Positions 8,873 through 18,085 are shown, numbered from the stretch's first letter. The stretch is DNA of 64,000 nucleotides from an uncultured Alphaproteobacteria bacterium (GCA_950054485.1 CATLPD010000001.1:1-64000); one strand, 5' to 3'. Made by a program: numbers and translations. Notes: generated from the sequence alone by a model not told the origin.

Positions 8873-10411
8873 ATGGCGTTTGATAAAAACATTGCCATCG
8901 GAGCCTCCCTGCGCAGTCAATTGCTTGCGATTGACAGGACTGCGCGTAACCTGAGTATTTCCTCGGGACGTTTAGCCACGGGTAAAAAAGTGAATTCAGC
9001 CATCGAAAACGCACCCAGTTTTTTTGCGGCGCGTGAACTGCAAAATCTTGCCGAAGATTACAGTCGATTAACAGATCGTATGGGGCAAAATATTCAAACC
9101 ATCAAAGAGGCTGATAGCGGACTTGGCGGAATTACCAAATTGTTACAGCTTGCAGAAACCCTCGGGGTTGATGCTTTGGAAGCCATCGGCGGCGCGAATT
9201 CTTTGACCGGTTTGTCATTGCCCGAGCTGATAGCAGCCGAAAACCCAAATGCCTATTGGCAACTGGATAATTCCAGCGGGGCAAACAATCAGGGGACCAT
9301 TGGCGCCAGTGTAAACGGAAGTCCGGGCACCGGTGTAACCTTTAATCAACCCGCCATATATCCGGGCGGAGGAACCGCAGCGCGCTTTGATGGGACAAGC
9401 AATGCGATTATACAAATCCCCGACAGCGCCCAGATTAATACAACCCCGCGTCCGGAACGCACAGTCGAGCTGACCTTTAATGCAAATACGACAGCAGGCC
9501 GTCAGGTCTTATACGAGGAAGGCGCCACCGTAAACAGCCTTGGCATTTATATTGATAACGGCGAATTATATGTTTCAGGACGCGATAACGGTGACTGGGG
9601 CCCTCTTGGTCTAAGTCAACCGATTGTTGCCGGAGAAACCTATCACGTAACGATGGTGCTTGATCAGCCGAATGGCGAATTTCGCGGCTATGTCAACGGC
9701 CAACAAATGTCGACGGTTGGGGTCGTGTCTATCCCCCTGTCCAGTCATAGCGGTAACATCGCCATCGGCGGCACGCAAGATGGTCTGGTGTTCCATGATG
9801 GCCCGGACGGCGCTGCGGGTAAAAACTTTGACGGTCTGATTTCTGACGTTGCCCTGTACAATCGTGTTCTGGATGATGCCACAATTTTACAGCATGGCGA
9901 AGCAACACAGGACCCGGCCACAATTGAATACCAAAGAGATTTTAACGTTTTGATGGACCAGATAACACAACTGGCGCAGGATTCATCCTATCGCGGCACA
10001 AATCTGCTATTTAATGACAGTATCGTATCTGTCTTTAACCCCGATGAATCTTCTCAGTATACAACAGCTGGCAGTGATTTTACCGCCGAAGGGCTTTCGC
10101 TGGACACCTTAAGTCTGGGCAGCGCAAACCAGATTACCACAACCCTTGATGCTATTCGAAACGCGATTCAAAAAGTGCGCAGCTTCCGCGGCTCTCTTGC
10201 CACCGATATAAATGTTATTCAAAACCGGATTGACTTCACACAGTCTTTCGAAAACACCCAGATTGAAGGGGCCGATAAACTGACCCTTGCCGATTTAAAC
10301 GAGGAAAGCGCAAAGCTTTTGACCAGCCAGACCCGCCAGGCCATTCAAATGGATACACTGACCAATTCCGTGCGTGGAAGGGCATTGGCAGACCTTCTTT
10401 TTAACAGCTAA
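8873..10411 (+). CDS. Flagellin-like protein with an inserted LamG/concanavalin-like domain
   Basis: A 512-residue protein with flagellin ends. The N-terminus (about residues 1-105) has the coiled helix with NLSISSGRLATGKKVNSA and the FFAARELQ pattern. The C-terminus (about 420-512) has the matching helix SFRGSLATDINVIQNRIDF and ends in ALADLLFNS. Between them, residues about 125-345 form a beta-rich LamG/ConA-like domain: NAYWQLD, then AARFDG, LGIYIDNGELYVSG, YHVTMVLD, RGYVNGQ, IAIGG, FDGLISDVALYNRVL. Flagellin sequence resumes at about 352 with FNVLMDQITQLAQDSSYRGT, so the insert splits the N-terminal D1 region rather than the usual variable D2/D3 site. I use the ATG at 8873; an in-frame TTG three codons earlier is possible. 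It probably forms a surface filament displaying a sugar-binding-type fold. Confidence 0.88.
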   Translation: MAFDKNIAIGASLRSQLLAIDRTARNLSISSGRLATGKKVNSAIENAPSFFAARELQNLAEDYSRLTDRMGQNIQTIKEADSGLGGITKLLQLAETLGVDALEAIGGANSLTGLSLPELIAAENPNAYWQLDNSSGANNQGTIGASVNGSPGTGVTFNQPAIYPGGGTAARFDGTSNAIIQIPDSAQINTTPRPERTVELTFNANTTAGRQVLYEEGATVNSLGIYIDNGELYVSGRDNGDWGPLGLSQPIVAGETYHVTMVLDQPNGEFRGYVNGQQMSTVGVVSIPLSSHSGNIAIGGTQDGLVFHDGPDGAAGKNFDGLISDVALYNRVLDDATILQHGEATQDPATIEYQRDFNVLMDQITQLAQDSSYRGTNLLFNDSIVSVFNPDESSQYTTAGSDFTAEGLSLDTLSLGSANQITTTLDAIRNAIQKVRSFRGSLATDINVIQNRIDFTQSFENTQIEGADKLTLADLNEESAKLLTSQTRQAIQMDTLTNSVRGRALADLLFNS

Positions 10412-10418
10412 ATCCGGA

Positions 10419-10988
10419 TTAGATATCAGACAGTGCCTTTATAATATCTTTGACTTTTAAGACTTCAGCTTTTGGCACCGACTTGATGGCGGCTTTCGGC
10501 ATAGCTTTCGCACTGGCCTCTTTCGGATCCTGAACGATAACACGCCCGCCCTTTTCAAAAATGGATTTCAGGCCATTTGCCCCATCAGCATTGGCGCCGG
10601 ACAAGACAATACCCACAAGTTTTTCGCCGCATGCATCCGCAGCAGTTTCAAACAAAACATCAATCGATGGCCGTGAAAACAAAACAGGCTCCTCAACTGA
10701 AAGGGATATTCTATTGTTTTTTTCAACCATCATATGATAATCAGGCGGCGCGATATAAACATAGCCCGGTTCGATCCGTTGTTTATCGTCAACCTCGATC
10801 ACTTTTACTTTTGATTTTTCATTCAACAGACCTGCCATCAGGCTTTTTTTGTCCGGCGGCAGGTGAACAACCACAAAAACAGAAAAATCAATTTCAGCCC
10901 TAAGGCTTGAAATAATTTCGCCCAACAGTTCGAATGACCCCGCCGAACCGCCGATAACAATTGATTTTGGCTTATTATCGATTGTCAC
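10419..10988 (-). CDS. cheB: CheB-type protein-glutamate methylesterase without a receiver domain
   Basis: A 189-residue protein covering only the CheB catalytic domain. The Ser-His-Asp triad is visible: Ser15 in GGSAGS, His42 in VVVHLPP, and Asp135 in LSGANADGA. The SRPSIDVLFETAA segment is typical. Full-length CheB has an N-terminal receiver that controls the esterase, and it is absent here. The gene overlaps the end of cheR by 4 bases (ATGA), so both are translated together, downstream of a large hybrid kinase. No chemoreceptor, CheA or CheW gene is in the window, so this is probably a signalling module other than classical chemotaxis. Confidence 0.92.
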   Translation of the reverse strand: MTIDNKPKSIVIGGSAGSFELLGEIISSLRAEIDFSVFVVVHLPPDKKSLMAGLLNEKSKVKVIEVDDKQRIEPGYVYIAPPDYHMMVEKNNRISLSVEEPVLFSRPSIDVLFETAADACGEKLVGIVLSGANADGANGLKSIFEKGGRVIVQDPKEASAKAMPKAAIKSVPKAEVLKVKDIIKALSDI

Positions 10989-11818
10989 GTTACTCTCTCC
11001 GGCTTCTTCTGATAAATTTTTTCATTACGGTTAAAGTCTGTGAATTCATTCGCATGTTTGGAAAAATGTATAGTTTCCTTGGCACCAAGCCCCAGAAATC
11101 CGTTATAACGCAGCGCCCCTTCAAACAAACCAAACGCACGGTCCTGTAAATCACGATTAAAATATATCAAAACATTGCGACAGGACACAAGGTGAACCTC
11201 GGCAAAGACATTATCTGTAACTAGACTATGATCAGAAAAAACAGCGTATTTTTTAAGGTCTTTAAAGAAAACGGCCTTGCCGTATGCCGCGGTATAATAA
11301 TCGGAAAGCGAACCTTTACCGCCGGCATCGTGATAATTCTTACTATATTCTTTAATCTTCTGTGTGGAATAAATCCCCTTTTCAGCAACTTCCAAAGCTT
11401 CGCTACTGATATCAGTACCATAGAAAATTGTGCGTTCTAGAATGCCTTCCTCGTAGAACAAAATCATCAGTGAATATAGTTCCTCGCCCGTGCTGCACCC
11501 CGCAACCCAGACCTTCAAAGAAGGATAAGTTTTAAGGTGCGGGATTACTTCTTCCCTTATCGCTTTAAAGTAAGACGGGTTGCGAAACATCTCGGTCACC
11601 TGAACCGTCAGGTAGGATAAAATTTTATGCGCAACCTTGTCGTCACGCAGAATCACATCCTGCAGCATCGAATAGCTGGAACAATTAAAATCTTCGCATG
11701 CTTTACTCATACGTCTTTTTATCGACGCCATGGCATAATTGCGAAAATCAGAATGATATTTATGATAGATTGCCTCCAGCAAAAGCCGCAGCTCTATGTC
11801 TTCGATTGTGTCTTGCAA
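10985..11818 (-). CDS. cheR: CheR-type protein-glutamate O-methyltransferase
   Basis: A 277-residue S-adenosylmethionine-dependent methyltransferase. The N-terminal helical CheR_N domain (IYHKYHSDFRNYAMASIKRR) is followed by the Rossmann-type catalytic domain with SAM motif I in VWVAGCSTGEELYSL and the VSCRNVLIYF motif. The start is a TTG at 11818, supported by a GAGG Shine-Dalgarno sequence 8 bases upstream; no ATG fits. It lies 17 bases after the hybrid kinase and overlaps the CheB gene by 4 bases, giving the order kinase-cheR-cheB. Its methyl-acceptor is not evident in the neighbourhood. Confidence 0.93.
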   Translation of the reverse strand: MQDTIEDIELRLLLEAIYHKYHSDFRNYAMASIKRRMSKACEDFNCSSYSMLQDVILRDDKVAHKILSYLTVQVTEMFRNPSYFKAIREEVIPHLKTYPSLKVWVAGCSTGEELYSLMILFYEEGILERTIFYGTDISSEALEVAEKGIYSTQKIKEYSKNYHDAGGKGSLSDYYTAAYGKAVFFKDLKKYAVFSDHSLVTDNVFAEVHLVSCRNVLIYFNRDLQDRAFGLFEGALRYNGFLGLGAKETIHFSKHANEFTDFNRNEKIYQKKPERVT

Positions 11819-11835
11819 TTTTTATACCTCGATAT

Positions 11836-14800
11836 CTATCTGGGCATCCATACGCGTAATAAAGACAATAGTTTCTCGACATCAAGGGGCTTGGTCATAT
11901 AATCGTTAGCCCCCGCCTCAAGACATTTTTGCTGATCATCCTTCATAGCTTTTGCTGTCAAAACGATAACAGGAAGATTATTCCAAGCCTTGTTCTGGCG
12001 TATTTTGCGTGTTGCGGTTAACCCATCCATTTGAGGCATCATAACATCCATCAGAACGATATCATAGTTTGCTTCTTTGGAGCCTTCCGTTTTCTCAAGC
12101 GCTTCTAAAGCCTCTATACCATTTTGAGCAACATCAACAATAGCTCCGCGCGGTTCCAGAATGCTGGTCAGGGAATAAACGTTGCGCATGTCATCTTCCA
12201 CCACAAGAATGCGCCGTCCATCAAGGACGCTATCGCGGTGTCGCGCCTTCTGAAGCATGTCCTGTTGCTCCTTGGAGAGGTCCGAGACGACCTGATGCAA
12301 GAACAAGGTAACCTCGTCCAATAAACGTTCCGGGGAACGAGCACCCTTTATTATTATTGATTGGGAATATTTACGCAGTTTCCGTTCTTCTTCTTTTGTC
12401 AATTTTTGACTGGTATACACAATGACCGGCGGGAATGAATATTCATCTTCCTCGCTTAAGGTTTTCAAAAGCTCGAAACCTGATGCATCCGGCAAATTTA
12501 AATCAAGAACCATGCAATCGAATGTTTCTTTTTTAAGTTTATTCAAACAGGCTTTTGCAGATTTTGCCCCGACAGCCTCGACACCATTTGCACCTAACAG
12601 GTTTTTCATGATGTTTAACTGTACATTATCATCTTCAACGATCAAAAGACGTTTCATACGCTTTGTAATACGGGTCTCGAGGTCTTTCAATGTATCCTGA
12701 ATTGTTTCACGTTTTACAGGCTTTAAATCATAACCTGCAGCACCAAGGGACAGGGCTGTATTGGAATAATCTTCCGCCGAAATGATATGAACCGGTATAT
12801 GGCGGGTTTTAGGATCACGCTTAAGACGGTCCAAAACCGAAAGGCCGGAACCATCGGGAAGACCAATATCAAGAATGACGGCATCTGCTCTATATTTAAA
12901 GGCCAGATACATCCCCTCTTCTGCTGTGGTCCCTATAAGAGCCTGAAAGCCCATCTCATGCATCATATCGCGCAGAATGGCAGCAAAAGCCTCGTCATCT
13001 TCAATAACCAGAATTCGGTGGACACCGTCTACAAGATCGTCTCTGTCATCATCTATTGAAGAATTAACCTCTCTGGGTGTATCCAGGATATCGACATCAT
13101 CAAAATCAGCGAATTCTTTATCATCATCCAGATCAACATTTGTGTTGATTTGTTTTACATTTTCTCCGTCGTAGTGTGTCGGAATAACAATGCTGAAAAC
13201 ACTTCCCTTGCCGCTCTCGCTTTCCAGAGAAATTTCACCGCCTAACAGGTGCGTCAATTCACGAGAAATCGAGAGACCAAGTCCTGTGCCTCCAAATTTT
13301 CTGCTGGTTGTGCCATCCGCTTGCTTAAAAGCTCCAAAAACATCTTTTTGCTTTTCCAGATCAATACCTATACCGGTATCCTCAACATAAAATTTGATCT
13401 GGCCTTTCGGCACGGCAGAACATTGAACCCCAAGCTTTACATGTCCCGTTTCTGTGAACTTGCATGCATTGGATAAAAGATTCTTTAAAATTTGTTCCAG
13501 ACGCTTTGAGTCCGTATATATCTTTTTCGGGCATTTGCTCTCGATATCGATAACCAGCTTTATGCCTCTTTTATCTGTCACCGGTGCAAATATATTTTGC
13601 ATCTCGTCTGTGACTTTTTTGACATATAGGTTCTCAGGCTGAATTTCCATGTATCCGGCTTCGATTTTTGACAGATCAAGAATATCATCAATCAAGTTCA
13701 ATAAGTCATGACCTGCAGAGTGGATTGTCTCGGCATATTTGACCTGATCATCCGTCAGGTTTTCTTCTTTGTTTTCTGAAAGGATTTTTGCAAGGATCAA
13801 TGTCGAATTTAGAGGCGTGCGCAATTCATGGCTCATGTTAGCCAAAAAGTCTGATTTATGCTGACTTGCTTTTTCAAGGTCATTTGCACGCAGTATTAAA
13901 TCAGCTTTTGCCTGTTCAAGCTCGGTCTTTTGAACTTCCAGCATCTGCGCTTGTTCTTCAAGTTGGGTGTTTGTTTGTTCGACTTCGGCCTGCTGCAGCT
14001 CGAGACGGCTTTGCGATTCCTGCAAGGCCTTACTCTGTTCTTCCAACTCTTCATTGGCCACCCGCAGCTCTTCACTCTGGGCCTGCAACTCTTCCGATTG
14101 GCGCTGCGTTTCTTCCAACAGCCTCTGAAGGTTGCTGCGATAATCCGAAGACCTGACAGTTACACCGATAAGCTCGGAAACCCGATTCAAAACCTCAACG
14201 GAGTTGTCATCATACTTTGATGCAAAGGCAAGTTCAAAAAGTGCAACGGTGCGCCCCTCCACAACCGCGGGCACAATAACGGCCCTTTCAGGCTTCGATT
14301 TAACAAGGGTTGACCCAAAATCGAGAAACCCATCTTCCACATCATCAATAATTATAACGCGCTTTTCTTTTGCAGCCTGACCGGCAAGCGTTTCTCCGTC
14401 TTTGAATTCATCGATGCCGGTTTCAGGGGTCAGCCCATAGCTTGCCACTCTTTTAAAAAACTTGCCATCGCGCATAAAAAAGGCGCCGCCAGCAGCATCG
14501 AGATAAGCTGATAAAAACCTGAGTACGTTCTCTCCGACTTCTTCAATGCTTTTTTCACCTGATATTTCGTTGTTAATTTCTGTGTAGGCTGTCTTGATCC
14601 ATTCCTCGCGACGGATTGCGACCTTGTTTCTAACATAGAAAAAACCCACGATTGCCATGACCCAAATACTTGACAGACCCATAACGCGGTTAAGCTGTGC
14701 AACCTTCTGGCTGACCCCGGGATCATCCGTGACAAAACCGAGCACCATAAAAAAAGTTGCGCCGCAAGCCGTCAAAACCGGAACAGTCGGAACCCATGCC

Positions 14801-15006
14801 ATCAAAGACATCGTTAGGGGAATAACATATAAAACCCAAACCGCCACACCCAGAACGGTTTGATAGTCTGCAAGAAAAATCCCAAAAGTAATAAGGGCTA
14901 ATAAAGTATAAAGCACCGGTCCGGGGATAAATATCCCCTGTGGCCCCTTCTTCAGCTTTTGTATATTTCTGCCTTCACTGTCTGCATTTTTATTGTTTTT
15001 GTGCAT
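11836..15006 (-). CDS. Membrane hybrid histidine kinase: TM-GAF-coiled coil-HisKA-HATPase-REC-REC-REC
   Basis: A 1056-residue hybrid sensor kinase. Residues about 28-125 hold four likely membrane helices, followed by a GAF-like sensor domain (about 150-285) and a long Gln/Glu-rich coiled coil (about 295-385). The kinase core has His393 in MSHELRTPLN, then HATPase motifs (N-box LLSNACKF, G1 VEDTGIGID, G2 GGTGLGLSIS). Three receivers follow, at about 675-790 (VILDIGLPD), 795-915 (MVLDLNLPD) and 940-1056 (VLMDVMMPQMDG). No HPt domain is present in the protein, but a divergent HPt gene starts 89 bases away. The kinase lies upstream of cheR and cheB in one operon, a known non-chemotaxis arrangement. 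Confidence 0.93.
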   Translation of the reverse strand: MHKNNKNADSEGRNIQKLKKGPQGIFIPGPVLYTLLALITFGIFLADYQTVLGVAVWVLYVIPLTMSLMAWVPTVPVLTACGATFFMVLGFVTDDPGVSQKVAQLNRVMGLSSIWVMAIVGFFYVRNKVAIRREEWIKTAYTEINNEISGEKSIEEVGENVLRFLSAYLDAAGGAFFMRDGKFFKRVASYGLTPETGIDEFKDGETLAGQAAKEKRVIIIDDVEDGFLDFGSTLVKSKPERAVIVPAVVEGRTVALFELAFASKYDDNSVEVLNRVSELIGVTVRSSDYRSNLQRLLEETQRQSEELQAQSEELRVANEELEEQSKALQESQSRLELQQAEVEQTNTQLEEQAQMLEVQKTELEQAKADLILRANDLEKASQHKSDFLANMSHELRTPLNSTLILAKILSENKEENLTDDQVKYAETIHSAGHDLLNLIDDILDLSKIEAGYMEIQPENLYVKKVTDEMQNIFAPVTDKRGIKLVIDIESKCPKKIYTDSKRLEQILKNLLSNACKFTETGHVKLGVQCSAVPKGQIKFYVEDTGIGIDLEKQKDVFGAFKQADGTTSRKFGGTGLGLSISRELTHLLGGEISLESESGKGSVFSIVIPTHYDGENVKQINTNVDLDDDKEFADFDDVDILDTPREVNSSIDDDRDDLVDGVHRILVIEDDEAFAAILRDMMHEMGFQALIGTTAEEGMYLAFKYRADAVILDIGLPDGSGLSVLDRLKRDPKTRHIPVHIISAEDYSNTALSLGAAGYDLKPVKRETIQDTLKDLETRITKRMKRLLIVEDDNVQLNIMKNLLGANGVEAVGAKSAKACLNKLKKETFDCMVLDLNLPDASGFELLKTLSEEDEYSFPPVIVYTSQKLTKEEERKLRKYSQSIIIKGARSPERLLDEVTLFLHQVVSDLSKEQQDMLQKARHRDSVLDGRRILVVEDDMRNVYSLTSILEPRGAIVDVAQNGIEALEALEKTEGSKEANYDIVLMDVMMPQMDGLTATRKIRQNKAWNNLPVIVLTAKAMKDDQQKCLEAGANDYMTKPLDVEKLLSLLRVWMPR

Positions 15007-15095
15007 GTTTTACCAATTCATATTGTTGTTTTATTATTAAATCAAATGTAGGCTATGTACAAGACTTAACACCTCATACGCACAAGAGAGGAAAT

Positions 15096-15431
15096 GTGAC
15101 AAAAAATAACGGAATAAATGATTTTCTAAACTCTCTACCTGCCGCGAAAAGACAGGACATTCTGGAACAATTTCGCGAAAGCTTTGATGATCACCGTCAA
15201 AAATGCATTTCAGCATTCAATAGCAAAGATTTTAAAGCCCTAAGAGCCGGTGCGCATGACCTAAAAACTCTTTCGCGATTGATCGGATCTAAAGATCTGG
15301 GCGACATGTGTGAAAAAATCGAAATCGGCGCCTTGAACGAAGATCCTGATTTATACGCCCTTCAAGAAAATTTTTCCAGAACCAGCGCGGATGTTGATAG
15401 CGAACTTCATAAATTCAGACTAGCTGAATAA
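15096..15431 (+). CDS. Stand-alone HPt phosphotransfer protein
   Basis: A small helical protein of 111 residues. The start is a GTG at 15096 preceded by AGAGAGGA; the upstream part of the open frame is Cys/Phe-rich and looks non-coding. The HPt signature AHDLKTLSRLIG contains the phosphorylatable His and the following Lys of the HxLK motif. It is transcribed divergently from the three-receiver hybrid kinase, which lacks its own HPt. The protein could therefore relay phosphoryl groups from that kinase to another regulator; this partnership is inferred from position only. Confidence 0.82.
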   Translation: MTKNNGINDFLNSLPAAKRQDILEQFRESFDDHRQKCISAFNSKDFKALRAGAHDLKTLSRLIGSKDLGDMCEKIEIGALNEDPDLYALQENFSRTSADVDSELHKFRLAE

Positions 15432-15432
15432 T

Positions 15433-15457
15433 CGAACTTTATCCCTTTCGACGCGTT
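15433..15457 (+). promoter_or_regulatory. EcfG-like general-stress promoter before the PfpI gene
   Basis: CGAAC-N16-CGTT, one mismatch from the alphaproteobacterial EcfG/RpoE2 consensus GGAAC-N16/17-CGTT. It lies 37 bases before the start of a PfpI/DJ-1 protein, a family often stress-induced. It is weaker evidence than the three better copies near the right end of the window. Confidence 0.5.
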
Positions 15458-15494
15458 TGTCAAATACATGTTCATCAACGAAAGGGATTACATC

Positions 15495-16055
15495 ATGTCA
15501 AAACTTGAAGGAAAACGCGTCGCATTTTTAGCAACTGACGGCGTTGAACAAATTGAATTAACAAAACCATGGCAGGCGCTTAAGGAAGAAGGCGCGGAGG
15601 TTATTCTCGTCTCTTTAAAAGAAGGCGAGATACAAGGCTTCGAACACTTTGAAAAAAGAGATACTTTTGATGTTGACCTGACTGTCGATCAGGCAAATGC
15701 GGAAAATTTCGACGGTCTGGTTTTACCGGGTGGTGTGCATAATCCTGATGCCCTGCGCCAGAATGAAAATGCCGTTCAATTCGTGCGTGATTTCTTTATC
15801 CAGAAAAAACCTGTTTCCGCAATCTGTCACGGCCCATGGTTATTGGTAGAGGCCAATGTTCTTGATGGGCGCACAATCACGTCGTGGCCAAGCTTGCAGA
15901 CAGACATCAGAAATGCCGGCGGTCGCTGGGTAGATGAAGAAGTTCATTGCAGCCACGGGCTGACTACTAGCCGTAAACCCGAAGATCTGGACGTCTTCTG
16001 CCAAAAAACAATCGAAGAATTGTGCGAGGGCAAACACGCCAAACAAGCCGCATAA
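15495..16055 (+). CDS. PfpI/DJ-1 family protein (YhbO-like deglycase/protease superfamily)
   Basis: A 186-residue single-domain class I glutamine amidotransferase-like protein. The nucleophile elbow SAICHGPW carries the conserved Cys, followed by the WPSLQTDIRNAGGRWVDEEV pattern of the YhbO/PfpI subfamily. The start at 15495 follows AAAGGGA; an in-frame ATG nine codons earlier has none. Related proteins act as heat- or oxidative-stress proteins, with deglycase or amidase activities that remain debated. An EcfG-like promoter upstream agrees with stress expression. A strong bidirectional terminator follows the stop codon. Confidence 0.92.
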   Translation: MSKLEGKRVAFLATDGVEQIELTKPWQALKEEGAEVILVSLKEGEIQGFEHFEKRDTFDVDLTVDQANAENFDGLVLPGGVHNPDALRQNENAVQFVRDFFIQKKPVSAICHGPWLLVEANVLDGRTITSWPSLQTDIRNAGGRWVDEEVHCSHGLTTSRKPEDLDVFCQKTIEELCEGKHAKQAA

Positions 16056-16072
16056 AGTCTGAAAATATATAG

Positions 16073-16098
16073 AAAAGGCGGCTTATGCCGCCTTTTTT
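16073..16098. terminator. Bidirectional rho-independent terminator between PfpI and metY genes
   Basis: Perfect stem GGCGGC / GCCGCC with a TTAT loop, flanked by AAAA on the left and TTTTTT on the right, so it can end transcription from both convergent genes. It slightly overlaps the last codon of the minus-strand gene. Confidence 0.88.
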
Positions 16099-17380
16099 AT
16101 GCCGATTTCAGGGCCTGATCAAGATCAGCAATTAGGTCATCCGCATTCTCGACACCGACTGAAAGACGAATTGATTCCGGCAAAGCGCCCGCCGCGATTT
16201 TCTGATCGTCATGCAGTTCGGAATGGGTCGTTGACGCCGGGTGAATAATCAAACTTTTGGTATCGCCGATATTAGCAACATGGCTGAAAAGTCGTGCATT
16301 CTCGACAACTTTCACGGCCGCTTCGTATCCGCCTTTGGTTCCAAAGGTAAATAGGGCGCTGCATTGTCCGCCGCGCATATATTTCTTGGCCAAATCATGG
16401 TAACGGCTTGATTTAAGGCCCGCATAATTCACCCATGCGACCTTGTCGTGCTGCTCCAAAAACTGTGCGACTTTCAGCGCATTTGCACTGTGCCGTTCCA
16501 TACGCAAATGCAGGGTTTCAATACCCAATAATGTATAATACGCATTTGCAGCCTGCTGGTTCATGCCCAGATCACGCAATCCGACCGCATGGTTGTGAAC
16601 CGCCAGCGGGTTTTTCGGGAAAGCCTCGGCAAAAACCAAATCATAACTGGGGTCTGCTTTGCCAAGGGCCGGAAACTTATCCGCATATTTCATCCAATCG
16701 AAACTGCCGCCATCAATAACGGCTCCGCCCATCGATTGCCCGTGGCCACTGAGGTACTTGGTTGTCGAATGCGTAATCACGTTCGCGCCATAGTCAAAAG
16801 GATTGCACAAGTAAGGGGTTGCAACCGTGTTATCCACAATCATCGGAATCCCTGCGTCCTCTGCTATGCGGGCAACTTTTTCAAGGTCTATGACCGCCCC
16901 TTCGGGGTTCGACATGCTTTCAACAAACAGCAGTTTTGTTTTATCGGTAATCGCGGCCTTAAAATTATCAGCCTTGGTCGGGTCAACGAAATGACAGTTC
17001 CAGCCGAATGCGCGTTTGAACGTATCACGAAACTGACTGGTTGTTCCGCCGTAGATTTTACAAGAGGATACAAAATCATCACCCGTTCCCATAACCGCAC
17101 TAAAGGCCAGCATAGATGCGGCAAGCCCGGATGCTGTACAGGTCGCGCCCACGCCGCCTTCCAGCGTCGAAAGGCGGTCTTCTAATGCCGCAACTGTCGG
17201 GTTATTTATGCGTGAATAGATAAAGCCTTCATCTTTTAAATGAAACAGATCTGCGGCATGTTTGCTGTCCTTAAAAACAAAAGCACAGCTTTGATGCACC
17301 GGCGTGCTACGCGCGCCCGTTGATTTATCCGGATCCGTGCCGCCGTGAACGCTTAAAGTTTCAAATTGGTATTCAGACAT
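16097..17380 (-). CDS. metY: O-acetylhomoserine aminocarboxypropyltransferase (sulfhydrylase)
   Basis: A 427-residue PLP enzyme of the Cys/Met metabolism family that makes homocysteine from O-acetylhomoserine and sulfide. The PLP-binding lysine lies in THSTTKYLSGHG, and the N-terminus QFETLSVHGGTDPDKSTGARSTPVHQS is characteristic of this subgroup, as are the length and the SLIIHPASTTHSEL segment near the C-terminus. GGGAGA precedes the ATG. It stands alone, between PfpI and DedA. Together with metH further along, it points to direct sulfhydrylation and cobalamin-dependent methionine synthesis. Confidence 0.94.
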   Translation of the reverse strand: MSEYQFETLSVHGGTDPDKSTGARSTPVHQSCAFVFKDSKHAADLFHLKDEGFIYSRINNPTVAALEDRLSTLEGGVGATCTASGLAASMLAFSAVMGTGDDFVSSCKIYGGTTSQFRDTFKRAFGWNCHFVDPTKADNFKAAITDKTKLLFVESMSNPEGAVIDLEKVARIAEDAGIPMIVDNTVATPYLCNPFDYGANVITHSTTKYLSGHGQSMGGAVIDGGSFDWMKYADKFPALGKADPSYDLVFAEAFPKNPLAVHNHAVGLRDLGMNQQAANAYYTLLGIETLHLRMERHSANALKVAQFLEQHDKVAWVNYAGLKSSRYHDLAKKYMRGGQCSALFTFGTKGGYEAAVKVVENARLFSHVANIGDTKSLIIHPASTTHSELHDDQKIAAGALPESIRLSVGVENADDLIADLDQALKSA

Positions 17381-17485
17381 TTTTTCTCCCCGTTTTCTAG
17401 ATTTTTAAAAGAATAGCCGAAAATGAAAAAAGGCGATAGTAAAAATCAGATGGAATGAAGTCCTGAAAAATATGTATGTAGGGCC

Positions 17486-18085
17486 ATGATTGAATGGACA
17501 GAACAGATTTTTCAGCAGTTCGGACACGCCGGCGTCTTTTTCCTGATGTTGCTTGAAAATATTTTCCCGCCAATCCCGTCCGAAATTATACTGCCTTTAT
17601 CCGGGTTTATGGCCGCCCAAGGTACGTTAAATCCAATTGCGTTGCTTGCATCATCAACCGCAGGTGCGGTTTCAGGGGCCCTTTTCTGGTATTATATTGG
17701 CCACAAATTAGGGGAAGCACGTGTTGAAAAATGGATTGGAAAACACAGCCGCTGGCTTGCCTTATCGACACAAGACTATGATAAAATCGTATCATTCTTT
17801 AACAAACACAGCGCGGCATCGGTTTTCTTTGCGCGAATGATCCCCGCATTTAGAAGTCTTATCTCACTGCCTGCCGGCATTTTTGCAATGGGGTTTTCAA
17901 AGTTTTTGATATATACCACAGCAGGAACACTTATATGGAACAGCACGCTGATATTTACAGGTTATATGCTGCAGCAAAAATACACCTACATCAGTGAAAT
18001 GATCGGCATGGCTGCCAATCTGATCATTGGCGGCCTTTTACTGATTTATGTCTATAGGCTTACGCGTGCTGGCTTAAAAAAATAG
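17486..18085 (+). CDS. DedA family membrane protein
   Basis: A 199-residue inner-membrane protein with the VTT/SNARE-associated domain of the DedA family. Diagnostic motifs are FPPIPSEIILPLSGFMAAQG near the N-terminus and FARMIPAFRSLISLPAGIFAMG in the middle, with several hydrophobic helices. Members help recycle undecaprenyl phosphate or phospholipid and support membrane homeostasis. It is followed 57 bases later by sodC in the same direction, but they are not clearly an operon. Confidence 0.92.
   Translation: MIEWTEQIFQQFGHAGVFFLMLLENIFPPIPSEIILPLSGFMAAQGTLNPIALLASSTAGAVSGALFWYYIGHKLGEARVEKWIGKHSRWLALSTQDYDKIVSFFNKHSAASVFFARMIPAFRSLISLPAGIFAMGFSKFLIYTTAGTLIWNSTLIFTGYMLQQKYTYISEMIGMAANLIIGGLLLIYVYRLTRAGLKK

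Noticed and set aside
16589-17185. 198-codon open frame on the plus strand opposite metY
   Set aside because: It is a shadow of a well-conserved PLP enzyme gene and has no recognisable domain.
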